Shown one piece after another: positions 17,648 through 26,766 of a stretch of 64,000 nucleotides of DNA (its first letter is position 1; each line of letters begins with the position of its first letter). The notes beneath the pieces were generated by a model. That model was not told the origin of the DNA and did not search any database. It saw nothing but the letters and a program-made list of their open reading frames with translations. This DNA is from Caulobacterales bacterium (GTDB lineage: Bacteria; Pseudomonadota; Alphaproteobacteria; Caulobacterales; Caulobacteraceae): contig JAEKKJ010000009.1 of assembly GCA_019510435.1 (NCBI GenBank), positions 62,001 through 126,000 on the forward strand. Direction: 5' to 3'. The position numbers were made by a program, and so were the translations under genes.

Positions 17648-18601
17648 TCAGCCCTTGTCCGGAGCGCGCACGAAGCACGCGCCGCCGGCGGCCTTGCGCT
17701 GGTCGCAATAGCGCTGGGCGTCCTGGACGCTGGCGAAGCCCCACACGATCAGCCGGTACCAGGCATGGCCGCCCACGGTGGCCTGCTCGAGGCTGCGCGA
17801 GCGGTCCTGGGGCAGCCTGGCCATGGCCGCCTGGGCCTCCGCCGCCGCGGAATAGGCCCCGACCTGGACGCTCACCGCGCCGTGCGAGGTCGTCTTGGCC
17901 GGCGCAGGCGCGGCCCGTGCGGGGGCCGGCGGGGGCGCCTTGGGAGCCGGCTTGTCGGGAGCCTTGTCGGCTTGGGGCGGCTTGGCGGGCTGAGGGACCT
18001 TGGCGGGCGGCGGCGGCCTGTCGGGCTGCGGCGCGACCGGCGAACCCGCGGCGGGCGCGGTCGTGGAAAACCCGTCGCCGGCGAAGGGGCCCTTGAAGCC
18101 GGTGTCGCAGGCGGCGCGCAACGCGCTTTCCAGGGCGGTCCCCGCCTCGGGGGTCCGCCAGTCGGCCTCCGCCGGGCGCAGAACCCGTCGCTCGCCCAGC
18201 AGGTTTCGCTCGGGATAGCCGGTGGTGTCGCCCAGCTTCACGCGGCGGCCGGCGCAGTCGGCGGTGAGCGAGACATGCCATGAGAGCGCGCCCGTCCGCG
18301 CAAAGGTCTCCGCGTTCAGCGCCTCGGCGCGGACCACCATGCGCGGCCCCTGCCCGCCGCCGCCGGGGAAGGTGGAGACCACCGCGGTCAGGGCCTGCGG
18401 CGTCACCGCGATGACCCGCTCGGGCAGGATATCGGTCTCGCTCCGCAGCCAGCCGAGCAGGGTGTCGCGGTCGAGCGCGGCCGGGAACTTCGGCGGCGAC
18501 GGCGCCCCGATCTGGGCGTGGACCGGGCCGGCGAACGCCAGCAGAAGTCCGGCCAAGGCCGCCCAGCGGGCCGACCCGTTTCGATTGCGTCCGTCGCTCA
18601 T
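17648..18601 (-). CDS. Exported SPOR-domain protein
   Basis: 317 residues. The N-terminus WAALAGLLLAFAGPVHA is a signal peptide. A central folded domain of unknown type (residues 30-185, DTLLGWLRSETDILPERVI...) is followed by a long Pro/Lys/Ala linker and a C-terminal SPOR domain (SVQVGAYSAAAEAQAAMARL ... WYRLIVWGFASVQDAQRYC). SPOR domains bind denuded peptidoglycan glycan at division septa, so the protein is probably periplasmic and septal. AAGGGGG lies close before the ATG. Confidence 0.8.
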   Translation of the reverse strand: MSDGRNRNGSARWAALAGLLLAFAGPVHAQIGAPSPPKFPAALDRDTLLGWLRSETDILPERVIAVTPQALTAVVSTFPGGGGQGPRMVVRAEALNAETFARTGALSWHVSLTADCAGRRVKLGDTTGYPERNLLGERRVLRPAEADWRTPEAGTALESALRAACDTGFKGPFAGDGFSTTAPAAGSPVAPQPDRPPPPAKVPQPAKPPQADKAPDKPAPKAPPPAPARAAPAPAKTTSHGAVSVQVGAYSAAAEAQAAMARLPQDRSRSLEQATVGGHAWYRLIVWGFASVQDAQRYCDQRKAAGGACFVRAPDKG

Positions 18602-18859
18602 TGGCCCCCTTTCACCCGCCGCCGCGATGGAGGCAAGACGCGCACCGCAAAACGCCGGTCTGCGGGATCGCAGGCGCGGCGCCGCCAAATCGCTCAGGAC
18701 CCCCAAAATGGGTAGGCGGCATGTCCCTCAAGGCAAGCAGCGTACGGCGCGGGCTCGAATCACGGGACCTTGGTTTCCAATTGTGAGCGCGAACCTGTGT
18801 TTGTTTGTGCGCTTCGGCGGGCCCCAGTCCGCAGCGCCGTCTCCCCGGAGCCTGAGGAC

Positions 18860-19987
18860 GTGAGTCTCGCCACTGACCGGACCTACAGGAGCCTCCGCGG
18901 CCTCGAGAGGACCGCCTCGACCAGCCGCGTCCTGAACCTGGCGGCGCTGGCGGCCCGAAACGCCGGCAACCCGGAGCACGAGAAGAAGCCGTTCTTCGTG
19001 GCCCACTCCCTGAACGGGGCGGTGATCGTGCGCCACCGCCTGCGCGAGTCCGAGCGCGAGGCCTTCGACCGGCTGCGCTACACCGCCATCAAGCTGATCA
19101 TCCCGTTCGAGCGGTCGGACCTCGGCCTGGGCGGCCGGGCGCTGTTCGTGTCGGAGCGGGGCTGGCTGGAGAGCTTCGAGGAGCTGCGCGGCGAGGCGCC
19201 CGACCTCAGCCGCGACGTGGCGGTGCTGGAGGCCATCGACGAGCTGCCCTCACTGGACCCGTTCCTGCTGCGCGAGCACCTGAAGCGGCGCGGCTTCGAC
19301 ATCAGCCCCAGCCACTTCGAGATCTCGGCCCCGGACCTGGCGCGGATGCAGCGCTTCGTGGGCTCGGAGATCGCCAAGCTGATCGAGCTGGCCTACCGCG
19401 ACGCCGAGGGCGCGGAGGGCAATATCGCGCGCCTGGTGGAGGCCCTGCTCTCCTCGCGCACCGACGACCGCCTGGAACCCCTGCGCCTGACGCTCCGCCT
19501 CGAGAAGGAGAACTACAAGGAGGGCATCTTCGCCTGGAAGGGCTTCCTCTACTACAAGTGGGTGCTGAACAGCCTCTGGGGCAACCTGCGCGAGGTGTTC
19601 GCCGAGCTGGGCAAGGTGCGCGTGGTCGGGCCCATCGATTCCGAGACCGCCTCCGAGCTGGAAGGCCTGAAGAGCCGCCTGCGCCAGAAGATGGAGCGGC
19701 AGGTGAAAAGCGTGATGAGCCAGCTGGGCGTCTACGACGAGGTCTTTTCGCAGCTGACCGTCGAGGGCAACGCCGTCGCCTTCCGCGACTTCCTCTTGAA
19801 GTCCCCGGAAATGTTCCTGGCGCTGGGCGAGGGCTGCGGCCTGGTCAGCCACATCGCCACCTACTGGCGCTACCAGTTCCCGCGCGGGCGGCCCCTGTCG
19901 GCCAATGTGGTGCAGCTGATGGACGTGCTGGGCGACTTCGAAGCCAGCCTGGGCGCGGAGACGGCCGAGATCGCCGGCGTGCACTAG
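18860..19987 (+). CDS. Conserved hypothetical protein, cytoplasmic
   Basis: 375 residues, soluble, no signal or membrane segment. It begins at GTG with CGGAG nine bases upstream. The sequence is largely helical with well-conserved-looking blocks (FFVAHSLNGAVIVRHRLRE, TAIKLIIPFERSDLGLGGRALFV, YKEGIFAWKGFLYYKWVLNSLW, LVSHIATYWRYQFPRGRPLS), which suggests a globular protein under selection rather than a random frame. I do not recognise the family; similar proteins probably exist in other Caulobacterales. It is divergent from the SPOR gene, with 258 bases between them. Confidence 0.7.
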   Translation: MSLATDRTYRSLRGLERTASTSRVLNLAALAARNAGNPEHEKKPFFVAHSLNGAVIVRHRLRESEREAFDRLRYTAIKLIIPFERSDLGLGGRALFVSERGWLESFEELRGEAPDLSRDVAVLEAIDELPSLDPFLLREHLKRRGFDISPSHFEISAPDLARMQRFVGSEIAKLIELAYRDAEGAEGNIARLVEALLSSRTDDRLEPLRLTLRLEKENYKEGIFAWKGFLYYKWVLNSLWGNLREVFAELGKVRVVGPIDSETASELEGLKSRLRQKMERQVKSVMSQLGVYDEVFSQLTVEGNAVAFRDFLLKSPEMFLALGEGCGLVSHIATYWRYQFPRGRPLSANVVQLMDVLGDFEASLGAETAEIAGVH

Positions 19988-20026
19988 GCCCGCCCTCGCC
20001 TACGGGCCCCTCGCCTGAGCGCGCGC

Positions 20027-21385
20027 CTAGGCGCCCTCGTCCAGCTGCGCCTCGACCTCGCACACCAGCCCCGCCGGGCGGAACTCCAGACGCACCACCC
20101 CACGCAGCTCGTCGGCAAGGCCCTGTTCCAGGAGGCGGGCGCCGAAGCCCCGCCGGGCGGGATAGAGCACCGGCGGCCCGCCGTCCTCGCGCCAGGTCAG
20201 CCGCAGCCAGCCGGCGTCGGCCGACCAGCGCACGTCGATCCGGCCCTGCGGCGTGGAAAGCGCGCCGTACTTCACGGCATTGGTCGCCAGTTCGTGCACC
20301 GCCAGGCTGAGCGCGACGGCCGACTTGGGCGGCAGGTCGACCCGCGGCCCCTCCATCGTCACGCGGCCGTCGCCGGCGTGATGCGGGGCCATGGACATGG
20401 CGATGATCCGGCCGATCTCGGCGGCCTCCCAGTTCTGCTGGGTCAGTACGTCGTGCGCCGCCGACAGCGCCGCCAGCCGGCCCTCGAAGGACTCGCGGAC
20501 GCTGGCCGGGACCATCCCCGCCCGCAGCGACTGCCAGGCGATGGCCTGCACGATCGCCAGGGTGTTCTTGACCCGGTGGTTCAGTTCGTTGAGCAGCAGC
20601 CGCTGGTGCTCCTCGGCCACCTTGCGCTCGTGGATGTCGATGTTGGTGCCGACCACCCGCTGCAGCGACCCGTCCTTGTCGAACACGAACCGCGCCGCGC
20701 CCTCGATCCAGCGGATCGCGCCGTCATCCCGGATGATCCGGAACTCGTACTTCATCAGGTCCCGGCCGGCGGCATGGGCGGCCTCGGTCTCGGCCTGGAT
20801 CTGCGCCAGGTCCTCGGGCATGACGCGGCGGCGGAAATGGTCGGTGTGGCCTTCGAAGGTCCCGCGCGCCAGGCCGAAGATGTCCTCCATCTCCGGGCTC
20901 CAGACCGCCACGCCGCTCGGGACATCCCAGTCGAAGATGCCGATGGCGTGGGCGCCGACCGCCAGGTCCAGCCGCTCGCGGCTGCGGCGCAGCGCGCGCT
21001 CGGCCTCCGTGCGCTCGGTGACGTCGTCGATGGCCACGCCGACGCCCTCGTCGCCGATGGGCGCGACGCGCAGCTCGACCGTGCGGCCGGGGCGCAGCGC
21101 CGACGGCGCGGTCATGCGGCCGGACTTGCGCTGGACCGTGGCCCGCTCGATCAGCCGGCCGAACTCGGTGCCGCGGCCCTGCGGGAAGACCTCCCAGAAG
21201 CTGCGGCCCAGGAGCTGCTCGCGCTTGGCGCCGAAGAAGGCCTCGGCGGCGCGGTTGAACAGCGTGAACCGCCCCTCGCGGTCGATGGCGTAGTAGACGT
21301 CGCTGATCCCGTCGAGGATCGCCGCCAGCCGCTCGGCCGCCGAAATCTCGGATGTTTCCTGCGGCTTGGGGCGCTTGGCGGCCAT
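20027..21385 (-). CDS. PAS-containing HWE-family sensor histidine kinase
   Basis: 452 residues. A first PAS domain (LAAILDGISDVYYAIDREGRF, about 15-130), a second PAS_3-like domain (about 145-265, with PEMEDIFGLARGTFEG), then the HWE phosphoacceptor segment NELNHRVKNTLAIVQAIAW (His near 270) and ATPase core (HELATNAVKYGALS). Cytoplasmic. It follows a lone receiver and a hybrid kinase on the same strand, likely one operon. A GTG at 21424 is an alternative start. It is a paralogue of the kinase at 9292. Confidence 0.88.
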   Translation of the reverse strand: MAAKRPKPQETSEISAAERLAAILDGISDVYYAIDREGRFTLFNRAAEAFFGAKREQLLGRSFWEVFPQGRGTEFGRLIERATVQRKSGRMTAPSALRPGRTVELRVAPIGDEGVGVAIDDVTERTEAERALRRSRERLDLAVGAHAIGIFDWDVPSGVAVWSPEMEDIFGLARGTFEGHTDHFRRRVMPEDLAQIQAETEAAHAAGRDLMKYEFRIIRDDGAIRWIEGAARFVFDKDGSLQRVVGTNIDIHERKVAEEHQRLLLNELNHRVKNTLAIVQAIAWQSLRAGMVPASVRESFEGRLAALSAAHDVLTQQNWEAAEIGRIIAMSMAPHHAGDGRVTMEGPRVDLPPKSAVALSLAVHELATNAVKYGALSTPQGRIDVRWSADAGWLRLTWREDGGPPVLYPARRGFGARLLEQGLADELRGVVRLEFRPAGLVCEVEAQLDEGA

Positions 21386-21433
21386 ATGCGGATCAAGCCA
21401 CACCGCGGCGCCGCCGTCACCCACGCCCGGTGC

Positions 21434-21859
21434 TCAGATGCGCTCGGCGGCCGGCGCGACACCCGCCGCCGCAGGCCGCACGCGCAGGAGCCGGGCGACC
21501 CGCGCCAGCAGCTGCTCGTCCTTGAAGGGCTTGGAGAGGTAGTCGCGCGCGCCCGACTGCACCGCGCGGGCGACGTCGCCGGCGTTGTTGCGGGCGGTGA
21601 GCACCATGGTGGGCGTACGGCCGGTCAGGTTCTGGGCCTGCATGTGGGCCAGAACGCCGAAGCCATCGAGCACCGGCATGTTGATGTCCAGCACCATGGC
21701 CTCGGGCCGGAAGTCCTCGAGCCGCTCGATCGCCTGGCGGCCGTCGCGGGCCGCGCGGGTGTCGTAGCCCGCCAGCTCCAGGCGCGTGGTGATCAGCTCC
21801 AGCAGGAACGGGTCGTCATCCACGACCAGGACGCGGCGGGGACGGCGATCAAGCGACAT
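21434..21859 (-). CDS. Single-domain response regulator
   Basis: 141 residues, one receiver domain: VLVVDDDPFLLEL, phosphoacceptor in MVLDINMPVLDGFG (Asp near 56), MVLTARN, and YLSKPFKDEQLLARV. A short Ala/Pro tail follows and there is no output domain. Its start overlaps the end of the upstream hybrid kinase by 11 bases, so the two are almost certainly co-transcribed, and the HWE kinase gene follows directly. Confidence 0.88.
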   Translation of the reverse strand: MSLDRRPRRVLVVDDDPFLLELITTRLELAGYDTRAARDGRQAIERLEDFRPEAMVLDINMPVLDGFGVLAHMQAQNLTGRTPTMVLTARNNAGDVARAVQSGARDYLSKPFKDEQLLARVARLLRVRPAAAGVAPAAERI

Positions 21860-24167
21860 GTGCGGTCTCCTCGGCGGCGTCGGTCGTCCACGCGGTGGCG
21901 CGCGCGATCGCCACGTACATCTCCAGCGGCTGGATCGGCTTGCGCACCAGCCCGTCGAACCCGGCCAGGTCGCCGCCGGCGTGGAGGTCGGCGTCGGCGG
22001 TGAAGGCGAGGACGGGAATGTCGCGATTGGGGCCGAACCCCTCGCGCAGGCGCTTCAGCGCCCCGCGCCCGTCCAGGCCGGGCATCCGCAGGTCCATCAG
22101 CACCACGTCGTGCGGCGCCAGCGCCAGCCGCTCGAGGGCCGCCTCGGCGTTGTCGGCCTCCTCCACCTCGGCGCCCGCGGCCTCCAGGATGCGGCGGGCC
22201 AGCTCGCGGTTGGCGGCGTTGTCGTCGACCACGAAGATCCGCAAGCCGTCGATCGACGGCGGCGCATCGTCCTGCGCCAGCTCCGCCGGCAGCTCGGCGA
22301 CCGGCGCCGGCAGGACAATGCGGAAGGTCGATCCGGCGCCCGGGGTGCTGTCGACGCTGACCGCCCCGCCCATGGCCTCGGCGATGCCGCGGCAGATGGC
22401 CAGCCCCAGGCCCGTGCCGCCGTGCTGGCGGGTCATGGACCCGTCGATCTGGGTGAAGCGCTGGAAGAGCGCGGCGCGGGCGGCCTCGTCGAGGCCCGGG
22501 CCGGTGTCCGCCACCTCGAGCATCACTTCGCCGGCCGTCGGCGCCGGCCTGAGCCGCAGGACCACGCCGCCGGCCTCGGTGAACTTCACCGCATTGCCCA
22601 GGAGGTTGATCAGCATCTGGCGCAGGCGATCGCCGTCCAGCATCACCGGATGCGCCAGTCCCGGCGCCGCCTCGAACCCCAGCGAGAGCCCCTTGGCCTC
22701 GGCCTGGCCGGTGAACAGGTCCAGCGTCTCGCGGCAGGCCGTCAGCAGGTCGACGGGCCGCGCCCGCACCTCGAACCGCCCCGCCTCCAGTTTCGAGAAG
22801 TCGAGGATGTCGTTGACGATGGCCAGGAGGCCGTTGCCGGCGCCGGCGATCTTGCCGACATAGGCCTGGGCGGCCTCCGGCAGCCCCTCCACCTCGCGCA
22901 GCAGCCGGGTGAAGCCCAGCACGGCGGTCAGGGGCGTGCGGATCTCATGGCTCATATTGGCCAGGAACTGCGACTTGGCGGCGGTCGCGGCTTCCGCCTG
23001 GGTGCGCGCCTCGGCCAGGGCCACTTCCTGCGCCACCTGCGAGCTGACGTCGCGGACAGCGTCGAGGAACCCGGTCGGGGCGCCGGTCTGGGGGTCGCGC
23101 AGCAGGCTGGGGTTGGACTCCATCCAGATCCAGTCGCCCGTCGTGCAGTGCCGGCCGCGCCAGCGCACCCGCTCGGGCTGGCCGGTCTTGAGCAGGCGCG
23201 CGAAGGCCCGCCGCACGGCCTTGGCGTCGTCGGGGTGGGTGCGCTCGGCGAACGAGCCCCCGACCAGCTCATCGGCCGACCAGCCCGCGCGGATGACCGA
23301 GGGCGTGGCGTAGGTCGTGGCGCCGGTCAGGTCCGACATCATGATCATGTCCGAGGTGTTCTCGGCGATGAGGCGGTAGCGCTGCTCGCTCTGCGCGAGG
23401 GCGTGCTCGGCCGCGCGCTGGTCGGTCAGGTCCTCGACCTGGGCCACATAGTGCTTGGGCGCGCCATCGGCCCGGCGAACTATCGAGACGTTCAGGTGGA
23501 CCCAGACGATGCTCTGGTCCGCCCGGATGTAGCGTTTGTCCATCCGGTAGGATTCGATCTGGCCGGTGGTGAGCCGTTGCAGTTCGGTCAGGTCGGCGGC
23601 CAGGTCCTGGGGGTGGGTGATGGTCTGAAAGTCCAGGTTCAGCATCACCGGCTCGGGGTAGCCGACGATCTGGCAGAAGGCGCGGTTGACCCGCAGGAAG
23701 CTGCCGTCCAGGCCGACCAGGGCCTTGCCGATGGCCGCGTAGTCGAACGCCGCCTCGAACAGCTCCGCCTGGTCGCGGGCCCGCTCCTCCAGGCCCCGCC
23801 GATAGGTCACATCGCGGAAGACATTGACGAATTCCTGGATATCGCCGGCATCGTCGCGCACGGCGTAGGGATTGCCCTCGATCCACACCCATTCGCCATC
23901 GCCGGTCAGGAACCGGTGCTCGCGCCGCTCCGCGCCGATCTCGCCGCGCAGCATGGCGGCGCTGTTTTCGAGGAATTGCTTGTGGTCGTCGGGGTGCACC
24001 AGGTGCAGGCCTGACGTGCCGATCAGGTCCTGCGGCTGGTGGCCGAAGTGGCGGATCGACGGGGAGATGTGGGTGATCACGCCCTGCAGGCTCACGCGCG
24101 CGACCACGTCGCGGCTGTGCTGGGCGATGAAGTCCATCGCCGCCTGTCCGATGTTCTGGTCCGGCAA
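21849..24167 (-). CDS. Multi-PAS hybrid sensor histidine kinase
   Basis: 772 residues, no membrane helix. Three PAS/PAC units (about residues 10-125, 135-255, 265-385) precede HisKA (LANMSHEIRTPLTAVLG, His near 408), HATPase_c (LGNAVKFTEAGG, DTGPGLDEA, GGTGLGLAICRG) and a receiver (IFVVDDNAANREL, LMDLRMPGLDG with Asp near 692, VRKPIQPLEM). The TTG start is preferred because GGGAGG lies eight bases upstream; an in-frame GTG at 24212 lacks a spaced site. First gene of the kinase-receiver-kinase operon. Confidence 0.88.
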   Translation of the reverse strand: MPDQNIGQAAMDFIAQHSRDVVARVSLQGVITHISPSIRHFGHQPQDLIGTSGLHLVHPDDHKQFLENSAAMLRGEIGAERREHRFLTGDGEWVWIEGNPYAVRDDAGDIQEFVNVFRDVTYRRGLEERARDQAELFEAAFDYAAIGKALVGLDGSFLRVNRAFCQIVGYPEPVMLNLDFQTITHPQDLAADLTELQRLTTGQIESYRMDKRYIRADQSIVWVHLNVSIVRRADGAPKHYVAQVEDLTDQRAAEHALAQSEQRYRLIAENTSDMIMMSDLTGATTYATPSVIRAGWSADELVGGSFAERTHPDDAKAVRRAFARLLKTGQPERVRWRGRHCTTGDWIWMESNPSLLRDPQTGAPTGFLDAVRDVSSQVAQEVALAEARTQAEAATAAKSQFLANMSHEIRTPLTAVLGFTRLLREVEGLPEAAQAYVGKIAGAGNGLLAIVNDILDFSKLEAGRFEVRARPVDLLTACRETLDLFTGQAEAKGLSLGFEAAPGLAHPVMLDGDRLRQMLINLLGNAVKFTEAGGVVLRLRPAPTAGEVMLEVADTGPGLDEAARAALFQRFTQIDGSMTRQHGGTGLGLAICRGIAEAMGGAVSVDSTPGAGSTFRIVLPAPVAELPAELAQDDAPPSIDGLRIFVVDDNAANRELARRILEAAGAEVEEADNAEAALERLALAPHDVVLMDLRMPGLDGRGALKRLREGFGPNRDIPVLAFTADADLHAGGDLAGFDGLVRKPIQPLEMYVAIARATAWTTDAAEETAHVA

Positions 24168-24312
24168 GGGCCGCCCCTCCCGCCGCGCAAATGCGGCCGG
24201 CCTAGAGGTCACCCTTCAGGGTTAAGGCCGGTTCACTCCCCGGTTGCTCCACGTGCGGCGGAACGCCGCGCGGTCTCAACCAACGCGTGTGCGAAGGCCG
24301 ACTTTGGAGGGC

Positions 24313-24597
24313 CTACTGAGGCTTGGGCCTCGGGTCGGCGGCGGCGGGCGCAGCGCCGGTCTCCGGCGTGGGCTTGACGGCCGGCGCGGCGCCGCTGGCG
24401 GGAACCTCGCCGGTCTGGCCGGCGTCCGGGGCGGTCATCTCGCGGTTCGGGTCGCGCGGCTGGTTGGTGTCGGGCATGGCCGCGGCGACCTTCGAGCCCT
24501 GCGGCGCCGTCCCGATCGGGTGGCTGTCGCAGCCCGCCATGGCCAGGGCGGAGATTGCGGTCAGCGGCAAGAGCGTGCGGGCGAGCGTGATCATCAT
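24313..24597 (-). CDS. Small Pro/Ala-rich lipoprotein
   Basis: 94 residues. The N-terminus MMITLARTLLPLTAISALAM ends in the lipobox AMAGC. The mature part is hydrophilic and rich in Pro, Ala, Thr and Gly (GAAPAVKPTPETGAAP), probably disordered. No family recognised. GGAGG lies eight bases before the first of two adjacent ATGs. It is transcribed divergently from modA and may share the regulatory region holding the 24677-24715 palindrome. Confidence 0.6.
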   Translation of the reverse strand: MMITLARTLLPLTAISALAMAGCDSHPIGTAPQGSKVAAAMPDTNQPRDPNREMTAPDAGQTGEVPASGAAPAVKPTPETGAAPAAADPRPKPQ

Positions 24598-24676
24598 GGG
24601 GGCGTCCTCCGGTTCGCGCGTCGGCGAGCGGAACGCCCAGGCGCGCCCAGGGCTCCCGACGCCCTTGGCGAAGGCG

Positions 24677-24715
24677 CGCCAATCGTTATGTAGTCGGACT
24701 GCATAACGATTGGCG
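24677..24715. promoter_or_regulatory. 39-bp palindrome, candidate ModE operator (Mo-box)
   Basis: The arms CGCCAATCGTTATGTAGTC and GACTGCATAACGATTGGCG flank one central base and differ from perfect symmetry at one pair only. The ATCGTTATG...CATAACGAT core resembles the ModE operator core (CGTTATAT-N-ATATAACG), the molybdate-responsive repressor site. The palindrome ends next to the modA ribosome binding site (GGAGG at 24715-24719), ten bases before the ATG. A ModE-like repressor bound here would block modA expression when molybdate is plentiful. Confidence 0.75.
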
Positions 24716-24725
24716 GAGGCGGGCG

Positions 24726-25502
24726 ATGCGGACGTGGAGAGCGAGGATCAGGCTCGGGATTGCGGCGCTCGCGGGCCTCATGGCGGCGCTGGCCGCGCCG
24801 GCGGCGGCCCTGGCCGCCGAGGCGCAGGTGGCGGTGGCGGCCAATTTCACCGAACCGGCCCGGGAGATCGCGGCAGCCTTCAAGGCCGCCACCGGCCATA
24901 CCGCCAGCCTGAGCTTCGGCGCCTCGGGCCAGTTCTACGCCCAGATCGCCAATGGCGCGCCGTTCGAGGTGTTGCTGTCCGCCGACGCCGAGCGGCCGAA
25001 GAAGCTCGAGCAGGACGGCCTGGCCGCACCGGCCAGCCGCTTCACCTACGCCGTCGGCCGCCTGGTGCTGTTCTCCAAGACACCCGGCCTGGTGGATTCC
25101 CGCGGCGCCGTGCTCACGGGCGGCCGCTTCGCCAAGCTCGCCATCGCCGACCCCGCCGCCGCGCCCTATGGCGCCGCGGCCGTGGAGACGCTGCAGAGGC
25201 TGAAGGTCTATGACGCGGTGAAGCCGAAGCTGGTGATGGGCGGGTCCATCGCCCAGGCCTACCAGTTCGTCGCCACCGGCGCGGCGGAGCTGGGCTTCGT
25301 GGCCTATTCCCAGGTCGCCAACGAGCCCGGCGGCTCGCGCTGGCTGGTTCCGGCGGCCGACCATGCGCCCATCGAGCAGCAGGCGGTGCTCTTGACCCGC
25401 GGCCAGGCCAATCCGGCGGCCAAGGCCTTCATCGTCTTCCTGAAATCGCCCAAGGCCGCCGCCATCATCAAGCGCTACGGCTACGATCTCCCAGGGCGTT
25501 AG
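24726..25502 (+). CDS. modA: Molybdate ABC transporter substrate-binding protein
   Basis: 258 residues. A Sec signal (IAALAGLMAALAAPAAALA) precedes the ModA fold: EAQVAVAANFTEPAREIAAAF, a FGASGQFYAQIANGAPFEVLLSAD block carrying the Ser residues that hold the oxyanion, and IADPAAAPYGAAAVE. It binds molybdate or tungstate in the periplasm and delivers it to the ModBC permease. The modB and modC genes are not next to it, so this is an orphan copy or the transporter lies elsewhere. A Mo-box-like palindrome precedes it. Its stop overlaps the convergent DUF1697 stop. Confidence 0.9.
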   Translation: MRTWRARIRLGIAALAGLMAALAAPAAALAAEAQVAVAANFTEPAREIAAAFKAATGHTASLSFGASGQFYAQIANGAPFEVLLSADAERPKKLEQDGLAAPASRFTYAVGRLVLFSKTPGLVDSRGAVLTGGRFAKLAIADPAAAPYGAAAVETLQRLKVYDAVKPKLVMGGSIAQAYQFVATGAAELGFVAYSQVANEPGGSRWLVPAADHAPIEQQAVLLTRGQANPAAKAFIVFLKSPKAAAIIKRYGYDLPGR

Positions 25503-26044
25503 GACGCGAGCAGCTCGGCCAGCTTGCCCACAGTGTTCCAGTTGCGCGCCGTACCGCGCACCTTCAGCCGCCGCTCGATCAGCACGTTCGACAGCTTGGA
25601 GACGCCGGCGCCCTGCGGGAACCAGATGTAGAGGCAACCTGGCCCAATCCGGATCTCCTCGCCCAGGACGCAGGCCGGCGCGAGGCTGGCCAGGTCGCCG
25701 TCCGGCTCGCCGCTCAGGAACATCGCCATCAGGCGGCTGGGCTCGTCGCGGGCCTGGTCGGGGAACGGGTTCTGCGCCAGCACCGCCTGCAGCTGCGCCA
25801 GGTCCCGGACCATGACGTCCGTGGCGATGCCGAGCTCGGCGGCGATGGCGGCCTCCAGCCTGCGGGCGGCTTCGGCGGGGTCGAGGCCGGTCCCGAACAC
25901 CAGGTTGCCGCTGGCCAGCAGCGTCGCGGGCGCGTCCAGGCCCAGCCCCGCCGCCAGCGCCTTCAGCTCCGCCATCACCACCTTGCGGCCGCCGACGTTG
26001 ACCGCCCGCAGCAGGGCCGCCAGGCGTCGCGCCTGCCCGCTCAC
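25499..26044 (-). CDS. DUF1697 protein
   Basis: 181 residues with the DUF1697 blocks: LAALLRAVNVGGRKVVMAELKAL at the N-terminus, LLASGNLVF, DVMVRDLAQL, NPFPDQA and the C-terminal SNVLIERRLKVRGTARNWNT. Members are small alpha/beta proteins of unknown function. Translation starts at a GTG whose TG is part of the preceding GST stop (GTGA), so the two are coupled. It meets modA tail to tail, sharing TTAG. Confidence 0.85.
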   Translation of the reverse strand: MSGQARRLAALLRAVNVGGRKVVMAELKALAAGLGLDAPATLLASGNLVFGTGLDPAEAARRLEAAIAAELGIATDVMVRDLAQLQAVLAQNPFPDQARDEPSRLMAMFLSGEPDGDLASLAPACVLGEEIRIGPGCLYIWFPQGAGVSKLSNVLIERRLKVRGTARNWNTVGKLAELLAS

Positions 26045-26664
26045 GCCAGGGCGTCCGCTTCCCAGGCCAGGTACTCTGGCGTCTGCAGCAGGCGCTGGGA
26101 ATATTCGCCCGCGGCGCCGGCGTCCCCGTAGTCGGAGAGCTTGACGCCATAGGTGCGGAACCGCGTCGCCACGGGCGTGAAGAAGGCGTCGGCGATCGAC
26201 CAGTCGCCGGCCAGGAACGGCCCGCCGAATTGGTCCAGGAGGCCGCTCCACAGGGTGACGATGCGGCGGATGTCCTTGGCCGTCGCCTCCGACAGTTCCA
26301 CCACCCGCGGCTCGGCTTCCAGCTGCATGGGGCACTCGCCGCGCAGCGAGGCGTAGCCCGAGTGCATCTCCGCGGCCGCCGCCCGGGCCAGCGCGCGCGC
26401 CGCCACGTCGGTGGGCCAGAGCCCCGGCGCCTTTTCGGCCAGGTATTCGCAGATCGCCAGGGAGTCGCAGACGATCAGCTCGCCGTCCTTCAGCGCCGGC
26501 ACCAGGCCGGAGGGGGAATGCCGCAGGATCTCGGCCTGGCTGCGGTTGTTCTCCTGGCGCAGCTCCACCAGGGTCTCGGTGAACGGCAGCCCGGAGCGCC
26601 TCAGCGCCAGCCAGGGCCGCATCGACCAGCTGGACCACTTCTTGGTGCCGACCACGAGTTCCAT
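26041..26664 (-). CDS. Glutathione S-transferase family protein
   Basis: 207 residues. N-terminal thioredoxin-like domain (KKWSSWSMRPWLALRRSGLPF, GLVPALKDGELIVCDSLAICEYLAE, with the cis-Pro VPAL and Asp-Ser glutathione-contact motif) and an all-helical C-terminal domain (residues 90-200) with the GDWSIADAFFTPVATRF block. It resembles bacterial GSTs with Ser near the active site (SSWS). GGGAG precedes the ATG. Substrate unknown; DUF1697 follows with a four-base overlap. Confidence 0.85.
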   Translation of the reverse strand: MELVVGTKKWSSWSMRPWLALRRSGLPFTETLVELRQENNRSQAEILRHSPSGLVPALKDGELIVCDSLAICEYLAEKAPGLWPTDVAARALARAAAAEMHSGYASLRGECPMQLEAEPRVVELSEATAKDIRRIVTLWSGLLDQFGGPFLAGDWSIADAFFTPVATRFRTYGVKLSDYGDAGAAGEYSQRLLQTPEYLAWEADALA

Positions 26665-26766
26665 TGCCGCTCTCCCATCCGCGCGTTCGCCCGCCAGATA
26701 GCGCCTGCCGCGCGCCGCCGCCATGGGCGCTGACGCAACGCGGAATCTGCGTCTAAGGTCGCCGCG

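Noticed and set aside
16076-18283. 735-codon open frame on the plus strand
   Set aside because: Antisense to the MASE1 hybrid kinase and SPOR gene; no domain, only reverse-frame composition.
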